DNA from: Zygnema cylindricum
Taxonomy: Eukaryota > Streptophyta > Zygnematophyceae > Zygnematales > Zygnemataceae
Direction of reading: 5' to 3'
NCBI GenBank assembly: GCA_037447655.1
Contig: JBBHKE010002671.1
Span: forward strand, 1 to 64,000
DNA length: 64,000 bases
Shown here: positions 46,561 to 64,000 of the stretch, in pieces
Layout of the letters: every line of letters starts with the position of its first letter
Numbering within the stretch: the first letter of the stretch is position 1
The notes under the pieces: generated by a model
Databases searched by the model: none
Seen by the model: the letters and a program-made list of their open reading frames with translations, nothing else
What the model was told of the DNA's origin: nothing
Made by a program: the position numbers and the translations under genes

Positions 46561-49097
46561 ATTTTTTTTTTTTACTTTATTTCAGGACACTTTCACACAT
46601 TGTGTTGTCCTCCATTTATGTATTCGAGGTTCCCGGCTGTTATTATAAGCTCGGTACCCTTTTATTTTATGAGCTTGGTACGTGTTATTTTATAAAGCTT
46701 TATGAGAAAAAAATGGAATAATGGAAAAATGGAAAAATGTTTCCGGATCTGTACTGGATGCGTATTTAGGCCAAAGTGGAATTTCAATAGTGTTGAAGCC
46801 GGTTTATTTTTCTTCCAGGTATGAAGATGGTTTGGAATGTAGTAAAAAAGCTTTTTCGGGGATGAAATATGTTGTCCATTTCTATCGCTTGTCAGGAAAT
46901 GCTTTTTCGTTTCTTAGTAATTTACAAGATGATCTCTCATCGTTGAATCTACTATCGTAAAATTCTTTCAAACTTATGTTTCCTTGCGAGAGCATGTCTT
47001 GTTTGAATGGAGGAAAGTTCTTTGAAAGTTACTGATTAGTAAAGTTTGTTTCAAGGGCCATTGTCCATTGTGTGGGAGAGCCTATTGTTAGCGGGTAAAA
47101 CTAATAAAAAAAAAATGGCTGACTTTATGAAAAAGCGCGATGATAAATCATCTGACTCCATGGGAACGAAAGGAAGGAGCATTGCAAAAACTGAATAACT
47201 ACATGCGGGGGGAAGAAGCAAAAAGGATAAGCAAGGCAAAAGCAACGAAAATACAAAAATATGGCAAGTAAACCGAAAATATCCAAAGAAGCAGAAAACA
47301 GCAAACGAAACATCAAAGGAAAGATCCGACATCTATCAACAAAACCCCAACATAACTAAAAATTTACAAGAAGCAACCATGTAAAACTAATGGACCTGGG
47401 ATGCTTCTCCCTCCAAACAAAAAATTGGACCAATAGAATTTCGTTATTCTGACCATCAATACGTACGACAATGTTAACGAAGGGCTCTGTTATTATGGAC
47501 ATTTGTCCGAAGTTTCTCGGAGTTCTTATATGTTCAACTGCCTTGTGAGGTTCTCGACTCCATACTTGGCAAGTTTTTCGGACATACTTTTGACTCAGAA
47601 TAAATAACACGCAAGGTTGTTACCCGTTATGGAGACAATTTTTTTTTTCTTCTCTCACGAAAAATCATAGGTCAAAAGTGTGAAAACGTGTGTAAACATT
47701 CGATCTGGTAGCCCTGTACAATTTGCGTCTGATAAGTGATTTCAAAGTATCTATTATACGAAACTAGACTTTGTTAAACCATTTGAGTGCTTGGGAACCA
47801 GAAAAAAATGGACGGCAAAGCCAAAACTGTAAAACTAAATGAAAAAGCATGTATGCTTATTGCTGGTTACAATGAAAAAAACATCCATGCTATGTTCATA
47901 TTGTTTCTGAAGCATTTTTGAGTTTTTTCCCCAAGTCTCTTTAATGGCAGGTTGACAATTGAGTAAAATCAACTCTGCTTACTGTATAATCTTGTTTCAC
48001 AATTTTTTTTTGCTCGCTTTCATTTAGCGAAGTGCTCCTTGTCGTGTCCCATTACTCAGAAAATTGTCTTTTGTACTACAGACGGGCCACGAGACTCTTG
48101 TGGGTCACTGTGCTCAAAGACTTCTCGGAAAACTACAAAGTGAAGTTTAGCTGATGTAGGATGACGTCAGCAAGAACCATATTTTTTGCATCGCCTGGAC
48201 GACATTTACACCTTGGACAATTTCCTAGGTGGAAAAACTATTAGTGCGGGGTTCATATTGGTGTTAGCAACTCTCATTTATTTTTGAATAAAGTGTATTG
48301 TTTTTGTCCAGTTTCAGGAATTAGCGTTAAGAAAAAACAACCATTGTTGGTGCAACAATTTCGTTGTAAGAAGGGGAAAATAAACTAGATAAATATGCTA
48401 GAAAAGAAACAAGGGCCGAGTTAATGTTATCAACACTATTTGTGGTGTACATTCATGTACTCGATGTATTCCGATGGTTACATCCACACTATTTTAAGCA
48501 GGTTTTATTATTTTGGAAGACAGTACAGGCTACACCAAAAGCAGTTTTGAAAAACTAAAATCGCATGGAAAATGTGCAAATCGTACTCTTATCTTGCACT
48601 TAAAAAAAAAAACTGAATTTCTCAATTATCCTATACAACTCAACCATATTCACTTATCTAATTTAGAAATGTCATCTCCTACATGTAGCTTAAGGAAAAG
48701 TAACATATATACACAGTTTTATCGCAAGTTGGTTTAATAAGAAAACTAACTTTACCATAGTTGAGTCCTAAAACAAAAACATCTATGGAGGAACGTAACG
48801 TCACGTCCCAACATCCTAACATTGAAACTTTTCCTAGAGGGATTCATTTTTCTCGACAGATCAACTGATCCCAATTTTATTTCTTTCCTAGAAACAAGTT
48901 AAAAACTTAAAATACAGTTTTAACTGCTCTAAAATGTACTTTTTATCACTCACACCATATGATCTACAGACCCAAGTCTAGTGTGAAAGCTCTACATAGT
49001 ACGAAAAGTACAATAACCTATCCATTAAACAGCTGACAGTTGTCAGTAACGGAGGCCGTTGAAGCTGGAACTTAAGCAATTTCCAGGAAATTTACCG
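46561..49097. other. Spacer downstream of trigger factor
   Basis: No recognised gene. Short open frames (plus 46721-46960, minus 47356-47610) lack family features. A possible degenerate TIR element lies at about 48248-48449, with an end TTTGTGGTGTA. Otherwise AT-rich and featureless. Confidence 0.4.
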
Positions 49098-49244
49098 TCA
49101 ATGGCAAATAAATCCATGGCAAACTGAGAGCCAAATAACGAGAATGAGAATAATGAGAACAAAGACTACGAGAATCTTTGCTTTGAAATTATCCATCCAC
49201 AGTTTTTTTCGAAGCTGTTGACCTTGTCGCTGGAAATTCTCGGC
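49098..49244 (-). CDS. Terminal exon of a VAMP7/VAMP72-type R-SNARE
   Basis: After a TTTTGCAG acceptor the minus strand reads AENFQRQGQQLRKKLWMDNF, then a hydrophobic membrane anchor (about 17-20 residues, rich in I, L, V) and SVCHGFICH before TGA; 48 codons plus stop. This is the end of the SNARE motif, the basic-aromatic juxtamembrane segment (RKKLW) and the tail anchor; plant VAMP72 proteins end similarly (RRKMW...LSxCxGFxC). Such proteins mediate vesicle fusion. The exon starts in phase 0, as expected for a split within the SNARE motif. I found no upstream exons (longin domain, rest of SNARE) between here and the next gene at 52303. It may be a truncated gene, or the upstream part may be lost at the homopolymer block at 49621. 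Confidence 0.8.
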   Translation of the reverse strand, partial: AENFQRQGQQLRKKLWMDNFKAKILVVFVLIILILVIWLSVCHGFICH

Positions 49245-49254
49245 CTGCAAAAGT

Positions 49255-49400
49255 CAACCATAACACTATTTTAGAAAGTCATCCATAACACTATTTTAGA
49301 AAGTCAACGATAACGCTATTTTAGAAAATCGACAATAACTCTATTTTAGAAAGTCAACGATAACACTATTTTAGAAAGTCAACAATAACACTATTTTAGG
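49255..49400. repeat. Minisatellite, about 27-bp unit x 5-6
   Basis: Repeated unit close to AACACTATTTTAGAAAGTCA, varying by a few bases per copy. It lies immediately upstream (on the minus strand) of the SNARE exon acceptor, inside what would be its last intron. Confidence 0.88.
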
Positions 49401-49429
49401 TTAGTGCCGTATACTACCACCAACTGTTG

Positions 49430-49600
49430 TGTATCGAAGGCCCCTAGCCGATATTCGATATGTACCTAATTTTGGGCACCTGATAATCGATATATCGCTT
49501 TGTTATATCGAGGAGGCCATATCGCGATATTTTTGCGATATATCGGCCGATAATTCGATATATTTTCCACCTCGATATATCGAAACGCTAGGTCAAAAAA
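49430..49600. repeat. Cluster of CGATATATCG palindromes
   Basis: About a dozen CGATA/TATCG words in 170 bp, several as the self-complementary CGATATATCG. A related cluster is at 630-950. Confidence 0.7.
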
Positions 49601-49620
49601 AAATCAAAAGCCACCACACA

Positions 49621-49671
49621 CCCCCCCCCCCCCCCCCCCCCCCCCGGGGGGCCCCCCCGGGGGGGGGGGGG
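49621..49671. repeat. C/G homopolymer block (C25 G6 C7 G13)
   Basis: Pure C and G runs alternate with no other base in an otherwise AT-rich region. The block is self-complementary and would form a strong hairpin. Such runs often reflect consensus or assembly error, so sequence continuity here is uncertain. Confidence 0.85.
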
Positions 49672-49869
49672 CCGCACGTTTTTTTTTTCCTTTTTGATTG
49701 GGAACTGACCTTAACTAACTTGAAGGGATTAAGTATTTTATTGGCTTCTACCCATAGTTGTTCACGACTTTTAGTGCGAACGATTTAATCGCAACGAATT
49801 ATACGTAACAAACGCATTGAACCTTTTGAAAAAATCGTAAAAATAGTTAATGAATTTTCGTCTGTACTA

Positions 49870-50150
49870 TTCCGTACATGTAAACAAAAATAAATTGTAC
49901 ATATCCCGCAGTTTGTACATTTTCGTACAGTTCCCGTCGCTTTTCGTCATAGTCCGTACAATTTTGGTACAATTTCGTACGTTTGCCGTTAAATTTCTGT
50001 TCAGTTTACCGGACAGAAAGTACTACGAAGTGCAACGTATCTTTTAGACAAATTCCGTACTTTTTTGGTACAAAACCGTACAGTTACTGTACATACCGTA
50101 CAGTTTCCGTAAATTCTCCGTTCAGTTTACCGGACAGAAAGTACATCACG
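49870..50150. repeat. GTAC-dense segment
   Basis: Fourteen GTAC words in about 290 bp, mostly as CCGTACA or TGTACA. The segment CAGTTTACCGGACAGAAAGTAC appears twice (about 50003 and 50121), showing an internal direct duplication. Confidence 0.8.
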
Positions 50151-50179
50151 TTTTTTTCCGATTTATTCAAAAGTCACGA

Positions 50180-50262
50180 ATTATACGTTTTAATCGTAAA
50201 AAAGGAAAAAATCGCGCGATTATACGTTTTAATCGTAAAAAAGGAAAAAATCGCGCGATTTG
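50180..50262. repeat. 42-bp tandem duplication
   Basis: TTATACGTTTTAATCGTAAA and the following bases through ATCGCGCGA occur twice back to back without mismatch. Confidence 0.9.
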
Positions 50263-50790
50263 AACAACTATGCTTCTACCCGCGTTCGAACCCCGGCATT
50301 TTCAGTTTCGCTTTTGTCCTTGTGTGCTGTAGTTTACCATCGTGCTTTCTTAAAAAAAGTCTTACCACATATAGTATTGAAGCATTATGGCATCGTCCAT
50401 ATCGAGACGTACACAATGGCTGAAGTGGACGCAAGTTTTCTATTTAATTGATGGCTTTAGTGTCTAAATTCTTAACTTGAAAGGCAATTATATGTCCAGT
50501 CATATATATGCCTTATGGACACTTTACTTAGGCATGAAGGATATCCGACCAATTGTTGCAATCATAGACATTAATCGTATTTGGCCACAATTTATATGGT
50601 TGAGATTGTGTGCAAAGACTATTCTAAGTTTATCCACACGAACTAATGCATGTTGCCACTATTTCGTGTAAAATGGGTTACAAACTGTAATGAAGTAGTG
50701 CCTCATCACAATTAAAACATTCCAACTGACTCGACAGAGTGCTGTAAAAAATCTCAATAGCCCAAGACCGCATGAGCCGAAATTCCAAAC

Positions 50791-51010
50791 TACACCGCTC
50801 ATAGTTATTAGTGTTAGTGTTTTTTGCCACTTTAAACATCTTTTCTTTGTGCACACTCGTCTGATTGTCAATCCGATGGTTGCTATTGGAAGGCAAGATT
50901 CTCTAACTTCCTATTGGCGGTCTCTGATTGACAATCTGACAGGTTTGCACGGAGAGAAAATGTTGCAAGTGGCGGAAAAAACTTTCACACTTATAACGAT
51001 GAGCGGTGTA
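50791..51010. mobile_element. Foldback TIR element (220 bp, long arms)
   Basis: Ends are TACACCGCTCAT and ATGAGCGGTGTA. The arms stay complementary for about 90 bp (including GATTGTCAATC/GATTGACAATC), leaving a short centre, so the whole element can fold into one hairpin. The end sequence matches the element entering the right edge of the window. Confidence 0.85.
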
Positions 51011-51113
51011 CTGTTAATCGTAATTGCATTTGCAGCCTCTACTGTTACAATGCAGCCTCTACTATTACACATCCTCACAGGCCCCTTTGCTTTTAACTTT
51101 GTTGGACCATGCA

Positions 51114-51310
51114 CTACAACGACCATCGTTATTGAGTTAATAGCATTAATTTGGTTGCAAAAATTTCGGACCGAAATTCCTAAAATAATGTAAACAACAC
51201 TATTTAAGGGAGAACAATCGACCACACTCTCTTACAATAGATTTATATTAACTGTTCTAATTTTGCATTTAGAACTAATAAACCATTGACGCTAATGACG
51301 ATGAGCAAGT
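51114..51310. mobile_element. TIR element (family B, reverse orientation)
   Basis: Aligns with the reverse complement of 58781-58978 (for example TTTCGGACCGAAATT and CACTATTTAAGGGAG words). Ends are degenerate: ACGACCATCGTTATTG and GCTAATGACGATGAGCAAG. Confidence 0.65.
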
Positions 51311-51435
51311 GAACTTCCATGGACGTCCATGGAATTCTTTCAGCCATTGTATTATTTTGACTTCTATGGACAAAGAGCCAAAATAGGCAAATGTTGATTC
51401 ACAATAATGGCCAGACCACCGTCGGAATCCCAACT

Positions 51436-51556
51436 GCTCAGAGGGAGAGGGAGAGGGAGGAGGGAGAGGGAGAGAGAGGGGGAGAGGGAGGGGGAGAGGA
51501 GGGAGAGGGAGGAAGGGGAGGGAGAGGGAGAGGGAGAGGAGAGGGAGAGGAGGGAG
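51436..51556. repeat. GAGGGA polypurine repeat
   Basis: About 120 bp of almost pure G/A made of GAGGGA words. Open frames here on both strands are products of the repeat. Confidence 0.9.
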
Positions 51557-52302
51557 GCGGCCGTCAATTACTGTATACTCCCTCAAAAAAATAAGAATCG
51601 GAGAAGGTAAAAATAAAAATAGAAAAATAAAAGAGGAATAAGTTCCACAAGACCCAATCATATACCATTAAGTCGACAACAAGTGGACCCAAACAAAGAA
51701 ACAATCGAGCAGTAACATGAAGTAACAATAATATGAGCAGGAAGGAAAGAAGAAATAAAAAAACAAAAACCTATTTGAAAAGTGTTGTATTTTACATAAA
51801 ATACCCTGCTACTTCACTACTGTACATATATACTGTATGTCGCATGTGACATGTGCTCGGAATATAGACGTAAACCACTAATTAGTCTCCACTACAATTC
51901 ACTTATTTTTCAAAAGTCTATACAAAGTTTTGCTCCTTGAGAAATGTAATTAAATGGTTTATCAAGAATATCTCCGCAAAACCATAGTCAAGTATCTTAA
52001 CATGTTTACCTCTGATTGGATGTTCTCTGGTTTCCAATGACTCTGTCAAGAGTGTTGAACGCCACATTATCTTCTTTGCAAAAAAAAAAAAAAAAAAAAA
52101 AATCCGCAGATGTGAAATGTCATCCCCTTCATCTTACCGTATCATCGGTAAAGGAAGGAAACAAAAAAGAAAGGAATTTCAGATTGACTAGTGAAAGCGC
52201 AATTCTCGCACAACACTAACCAGGTCAAAAACGTCCGTCCCGCCTTCAGGACTTTTAACTTTCGAGAATCGAACACAAAAAGTTTATAAGACAGTTGGCT
52301 TC

Positions 52303-55300
52303 TTAATTGGAAACTGACTTTTCTTGGTTGGAAACCGACTCATCTTGGTTGGAAACTGACTCTTCTTGGTTCGGAACCGACTCTTCTTGGTTGGATGATG
52401 ACTCTTCTTGGTTGGAAACTGCCTCTTTTTGGTTGGAATATGATTCTTCTTGCTTGAAAACTGACTCTCCCCGCTTGGAAACTGACTCTTCTTGCTGAAT
52501 CATTTTTTTTGCATAGTCCTTAGTATGCGGTTCCAGAAGCTCGATTACAGGTCCTGGTAGCCAGTCCCAATAAGTAATGGCTGCGAGGAACAAAGCACTC
52601 GCACCCATATATAGTGCTAACCATCTGGCCGTGGTAACAGCATACCAAACTATTACCATAGAGGATGCAAACCAGAAAACAGAGGACAAGAACCCGACAT
52701 ATGTGTTAAGGCCATGCTCTTCAATCGCACTTGCAAAACAACCTTCCTTGTAAAACTTGTCAAGGAGACGATCCTTCATTTCAAAGCGCTTGTACATCCA
52801 CGGGCTTGCTTCCTCCTCTACCTGCGGGAGACTACTCAGGGGGATTCTTTCCACAAATATGTGCACTTCCTCCGGGCCGGTCCCAAATAAAGCATCTTTT
52901 AGAAAAGGACGGCTGTGCTTGTACCCAATAGTTACATCATATACTGCGCCCACAAATTTCACTATTTTCAAATGGAAGCAGAAGGTCTATCTCATCCGCA
53001 TAATATCAAAATGGAACAAGGAAAACAACAAAACTAGACAGGCAACAAATTGCCAGCGACAACAGAAGTTAGACCCATAAATTCTCTAAGTACAATCCTC
53101 ACCAATTCCCCCTCAAAACACTGCCATTATGTACCTCGAATGACAAACATTTGTACTTCAGATCACACTTGAATATCGGCAACCAAACTCTATCGATTAA
53201 TCTAATCCCACATAAGCAAGTAACTAATGCAACTTCTCTCACCTGCATCAATAGAGTTGCGCAAGCCTTTCAAAGCTGCAAAAAATCCCTTTGACCGTGG
53301 TAACAATGTATGGTTAAGCTTGGTGAGATGACGCTCCTCAGCGTGTGCATGATTCCGTATTTTCTTTGCCTCGCTGCACAAAACCAGCAAAGAAATGACA
53401 TATTACTAAGGCTTTCCTCAGCCCCTCCAAAAACTCTGCACAACATGGGAGTACTCACTAAAAGTTTCGCTGAAAAGGGGAATACTCGCTGGAATTTTTT
53501 TCTCCAAAAAAGTGAAAAGAGAGTCATGAAAAGCTGTTATACAGGCCACCATAATGCTAGACGCCTGTGTCATTCTTACAGATGGACGGCAAACAAAAAT
53601 GTGATTACCTTGCCTCTTCCGATAAAGAACCCTGTCCCAGTTACCTTAGGGCTCCAAACCATGTGAACTCTCAGCTATTGCTGTTTTTTCAAAACCAAAT
53701 GTCTAACGAGTATGCAACAATGTGAAAATCCGTTTGCCGATGTCTCATTTGGTTGGTAAATAACTAAAAATAGAGCAAATGAAAATGTGAAAGGGTGGTG
53801 TGGTGCAACAAAGTAGAAAGATCCTTACGTGAAGTCTGTGCCCTCCGGAAAAATAATGAACCAGAGAGGATCAGCAGGATCCTGAAAAGTCGATAACTTT
53901 GCCTTTATTGTGAACTGATCCTTGTCCCATCTTCTATCCAGTGCTACACATTCCAGCATGTGTAAGACCCATCCAAGGAATGGGACATTTCGAAATTGGT
54001 TCTTCAAAGCATACTTCACATGGCCGATGCGACTCTGGCACAGCATAACACCACAAACAAATGAGCATTTGCAACTTTTACACTGGTTAATATCTTAAGC
54101 TTTACACAACGACGATGAACAGGATAGAAAAATAAGGAAAGTATAAGAAATGTTTGACAACAACGGGTAAGAAAATTTTTAGCTTACAAATTCAGGTGGA
54201 GCGATGACATCTCATATAACAAACACACAATGAAATTAACAACTAGACAAAAATTTAGAAGAACTATAGAAACAAGAATCATAATTTAGCCGGTGCAGGC
54301 TGCATTAGGTCAATTAACTCGCCATAGAGTTTATATTGTGTGAATTTGACAGATAAAGCAAAAAAAGAAGACAATTAGGAGCGTTTTCTGTAGAGTGCAG
54401 CGTCCAGAGAAAAAAGAATTAGCTGCTGGCAATTCCCTGGGAAGCTCAGCTCCATAAGCAAAGTGTTTGAAATTACAACTATATTTTCACCTTTCTCAAT
54501 ACGAATTTCCCAGCCCAGTTAGCTAAATGTTTGAAATTACATTTACTTTCTCACCTTTCTCAAAGCGAAGTTCCAGAGGTACATCCAGTCAAGTTCAGTG
54601 CGATGATTGCAAATGAGAAGGACTCGTTCCTTGGAAGGGACCTTCTCCCCAGAGAAAATGACCTTAGTTCCATTTACCTATTTACACAAATGAAATGGTA
54701 CAAACAAACATCAGTTTGAACACTCTCTTGAACTGCATCATTGATGTCTAAATATAAGGATTAATAAGGTATCAAAAGGAGATTAGACTTCAAAAATAAA
54801 AACATGCGACTTAAAGGAAAAAACGTCAAAATAAATTTGAAGGTTTGTCATCCATCGATACATGCTTGGCAAGTAAAACACAAAGACGAGAAAGAAAAAA
54901 TAGGTTTCAATGAAATAAGAAGTGGAACTACTTTTGGCTTCCTTCCAAATCAAACACTGTCAAGCTCTTCCCTGGTCAAACAATTTCAAGACCTTTCCAG
55001 GTCAAACAATGTCAAGAACAATGTCCAGTGACCAGCACAAGGTTTTCTTCAGAAACTGAGGACATCTATTAGAAAACACTTAAAACATTTTTAGCAATTA
55101 GACCGAAGTTCACAATTTCCTCACTGTAAAAATCTTAGAAAAAAAATGGAAAGTGAAAAAAACCAGCTTTATTAAAATGTGTTAAAAAGCTTGAAATGTA
55201 AACAAACCTATACCGATAGTTGAAATACTAGCGTTCATCTCGCATTCGAAGAGTAAAACACATAATTTTAAAAAAGAAAAAAAGAAAAAGAAAATCCCTT

Positions 55301-55777
55301 TTTTCAACTGTTATTTTTCAAAATTAAATAATTTATTGAGAAACGGGCTAGGCTTAGGACAGAAGTGCCTACAATCTTCATTTGATCTTTCTCAATGCTC
55401 TTTCCTTACCTTGTTTCAACCTGCCACTTTCAATTTTTACATTCAAATTGGTACAAAGGCACGTACAAAATGCAAAAGTGAAAGGAAAGAGTATTTACAT
55501 TTTCAGTTATCCAAACAGGCATCGTCAACCAGTTTCCAAATATAAATGCAGCTACTCTTCGATACCAAATTAGACTAAAGGGGCGAATTAAAAGAACAGT
55601 CAAAGGGCCTAGCACTAATATAGAAACTATAGCAGTCAAGGTCAAATGAAGGATAACAACGATGCCCCTTAAGTACTGAAATGTATCCATAGTTTTCTGT
55701 TTTGTTTGTACACCAGCCTGAGGAATATTATTTAACATATTGGTAGCATTATCACTATTTTCTTGGCAATTCTTCAT
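52303..55777 (-). CDS. 1-acyl-sn-glycerol-3-phosphate acyltransferase (LPAT4/5-AGPAT3/4/5 type)
   Basis: Transfers an acyl group to lysophosphatidic acid to make phosphatidic acid, an ER membrane step of glycerolipid synthesis. Exons (minus): 55499-55777, 54555-54677, 53829-54034, 53243-53373, 52303-52961; phases agree and total 1398 nt, 465 residues. A membrane segment lies at about 38-63, in exon 1. The catalytic NHRTELD motif (NHx4D) is at 117-123 in exon 2. The [10 protein letters not shown] segment opens exon 3 and the substrate-binding FPEGT is at 196-200. [19 protein letters not shown] and VYDVTIGYK are typical of this subfamily. One or two further hydrophobic segments lie between about 325 and 390. 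A second in-frame Met at 55690 (MDTFQYLRG) is closer to family starts and is a possible true initiator. The last 64 residues are a heptad repeat not typical for the family. Confidence 0.95.
52306..52497 (-). repeat. Coding minisatellite: 21-bp/7-residue repeat at the LPAT C-terminus
   Basis: About eight complete heptads plus a partial one close to SVSNQEE (variants [28 protein letters not shown]) end the acyltransferase. The tail is highly acidic and polar and follows the last membrane segment, so it should face a soluble compartment. Confidence 0.9.
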
Positions 55778-56867
55778 TTCTGGAAGATGAAAACCAGCTA
55801 AATCTCGAATATACTATGCAATCGTGAGCTTTAACAAGCTTTATTTTTTTTTTTCTCAAAAATCTTCAACAAAGTCCAGATTGTGGATAAACGTCAGTCT
55901 ATCTTTCTTGAAACCGCTACAGTATTTTGATTCTTGTAATTATTCTCTTCGATTGTTTTCTGAGCTTTACTATTTTTCCGTTGACAGTCCCGTACACAAA
56001 CTTCACTCATGACTTTTTGAGACAAATTCTGTAGAAAATTGTCTCAACATAAAGCTCGCCTTATTTGCGTTGTATCAGTTTTAAATTGTGTACACAAAAA
56101 CAAAAATGAAACACAACTTTTTACAAGATCGTTTTTCTGCACAAATTGGAAAAGTAGTGCAAGCAAATGGCAGTGAAATACTTTCGTGAGCAATTTCACT
56201 AGGAAAGGAATTCTCAGACTTTTATGAAAAAATGTCCTACGTGGCAAAATTATCTGATGAGTTCCTTAACTAGAAATTATCAATGTTATTCTTACTGGAA
56301 ACGAGGGTCCTGCTTGCATGTTTGACACTCGGCCAATTGCTTTGCTGCCACGCTACAGTAGTCAGCTAGTCACAGAAGGCCTAGCTAGTAGCTACAGTAT
56401 TTCGTACATTCTTGAGAATTTGCATTCCATGTGCATACACCGCGTGAAATGTATTCCGTACATTCGGAAAATTCCCCTTTCCATGTGCATAATCCGCATG
56501 AAATGCTCGAACGTTATTCATCAAGTTTTGACTTTTGAGTTTCGACTTTCGAATCATTAATTGATGATGATTGATCCATGAATGATGTACAAAAAGAATT
56601 TGCCACAGTCCTTCTTCACCGCCTTATTTTACGGAAGTGATGCTGACCGTCAGATCGTACTTTTCCAGTAGAAGAAATTTTCGGATTTCCACTGGGTTTC
56701 CCGCTCTTGTCGAAGTTTGAACTTTGAATTGCTTATCGGCATGAAAAGCTTCTTCACAAGTGGATTGCCTCTAGCAGTCCATAGACTTTAATCCATTCCG
56801 CGCTTTATTATTATCACATCATTTCTTTAACAAGCTTGCCTTTATTTTGACTTGTTACTTCTTCATC
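55778..56867. other. Spacer between divergent genes
   Basis: Promoter region for the acyltransferase (minus) and the next gene (plus). A diverged tandem pair of about 55-65 bp lies at 56398-56510 (TCCATGTGCAT and CGTGAAATG/CGCATGAAATG words). No other feature is recognised. Confidence 0.5.
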
Positions 56868-63640
<6,773 letters not shown>

Positions 63641-63953
63641 GTAAATATTTGCTCTAACTTCATGCAAAGCTTTTTGAAAGCATATTTGTGCCTGTGAAAT
63701 CGATACAAGTCATTTTCTTTGAACAAAATGCGAGGCTTAAGGTTCCTTCTTCAACACATTTTTTTTTTCCTTTTTTATCTCGACCAGCATGAATCAGTTT
63801 TTGGCTTTACTCTAAAACACATCATTGCCCGTTAGTAATGTTTCACTCTTACAAATATGTAATTTTCGGTTCAGAGAAACAGTTTATTGCAGTTTTGGTA
63901 GTGGAGTTCTTTAAGAGCTTATTTTGTCAGTGGCAAAACCATCTTTGCGATAC

Positions 63954-64000
63954 TACGCCGCCCATCGTTATTAGTGTTAATGTTTTTTTCACCACGTGAA
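63954..64000. mobile_element. TIR element end cut by the window edge
   Basis: TACGCCGCCCATCGTTATTA and the following GTGTTAATGTTTTTTTC match the left arm of the foldback element at 50791. Confidence 0.7.

Larger units (their letters stand above)
49672..52302. other. Spacer rich in repeats between the SNARE exon and the acyltransferase gene
   Basis: It contains a GTAC-dense region (49870-50150), a 42-bp tandem duplication (50180-50262), two adjacent TIR elements (50791-51310) and a purine repeat (51436-51556). No coding exon is recognised, including none that would complete the R-SNARE. Confidence 0.5.

Noticed and set aside
49255-49400. CRISPR-like array
   Set aside because: The units are contiguous diverged tandem repeats without spacers, in a eukaryotic spacer region.
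51275-51661. Open frames on both strands over the GAGGGA repeat
   Set aside because: They are simple-repeat translations without any conserved feature.

Overview
The window looks like nuclear DNA of a photosynthetic eukaryote, most likely of the green lineage. Genes are split by many GT-AG introns (plus one likely GC-AG intron). A nucleus-encoded trigger factor carries a transit-peptide-like leader. Short TTTAGGG-type (plant-type telomeric) motifs occur at 34431 and 46261. A terminal R-SNARE exon resembles plant VAMP72 proteins. The species cannot be named from the sequence alone.

Left third (1 to about 24.9 kb): a transposon graveyard with no intact host gene. A Ty1/copia element spans 1801-18683 with two LTRs (1801-2768, 17712-18683), matching 5-bp target duplications (AAATG) and a primer site complementary to the anticodon arm of initiator tRNA-Met. 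Inside it lie a 716-bp terminal-inverted-repeat DNA transposon in the RT gene, a second internally deleted copia element (from 7513), and a direct duplication of about 3.3 kb (5554-8870 and 10814-14130). About 2.7 kb of unassigned repeat-rich DNA follows. Degenerate Ty3/gypsy integrase fragments, themselves duplicated, occupy 19.1-22.5 kb.

Right part (about 26-64 kb): host genes whose introns and spacers carry short terminal-inverted-repeat elements. In order: a TRF4/5-type poly(A) polymerase-like gene (minus, 30244-34460, possible alternative 3' exons down to 26057); a divergently transcribed organellar trigger factor with 13 exons in consistent phase (plus, 36530-46560, 601 residues); an isolated terminal exon of a VAMP-type R-SNARE (minus, 49098-49244); a lysophosphatidic acid acyltransferase in 5 exons (minus, 52303-55777, 465 residues) with an unusual heptad-repeat tail; and an unrecognised multi-exon gene (plus, about 56868 to beyond 63640).

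The genes appear to be unrelated housekeeping functions (RNA surveillance, organelle protein folding, membrane traffic, phospholipid synthesis) and do not form an operon-like system. I found no convincing novel multi-gene system. The most notable signals are the half-tRNA primer site, the abrupt identity change in the duplicated segment, the TIR element families placed beside splice sites, the orphan SNARE exon next to a C/G homopolymer block, and the poly(A) polymerase whose nucleotidyltransferase signature I could not find.
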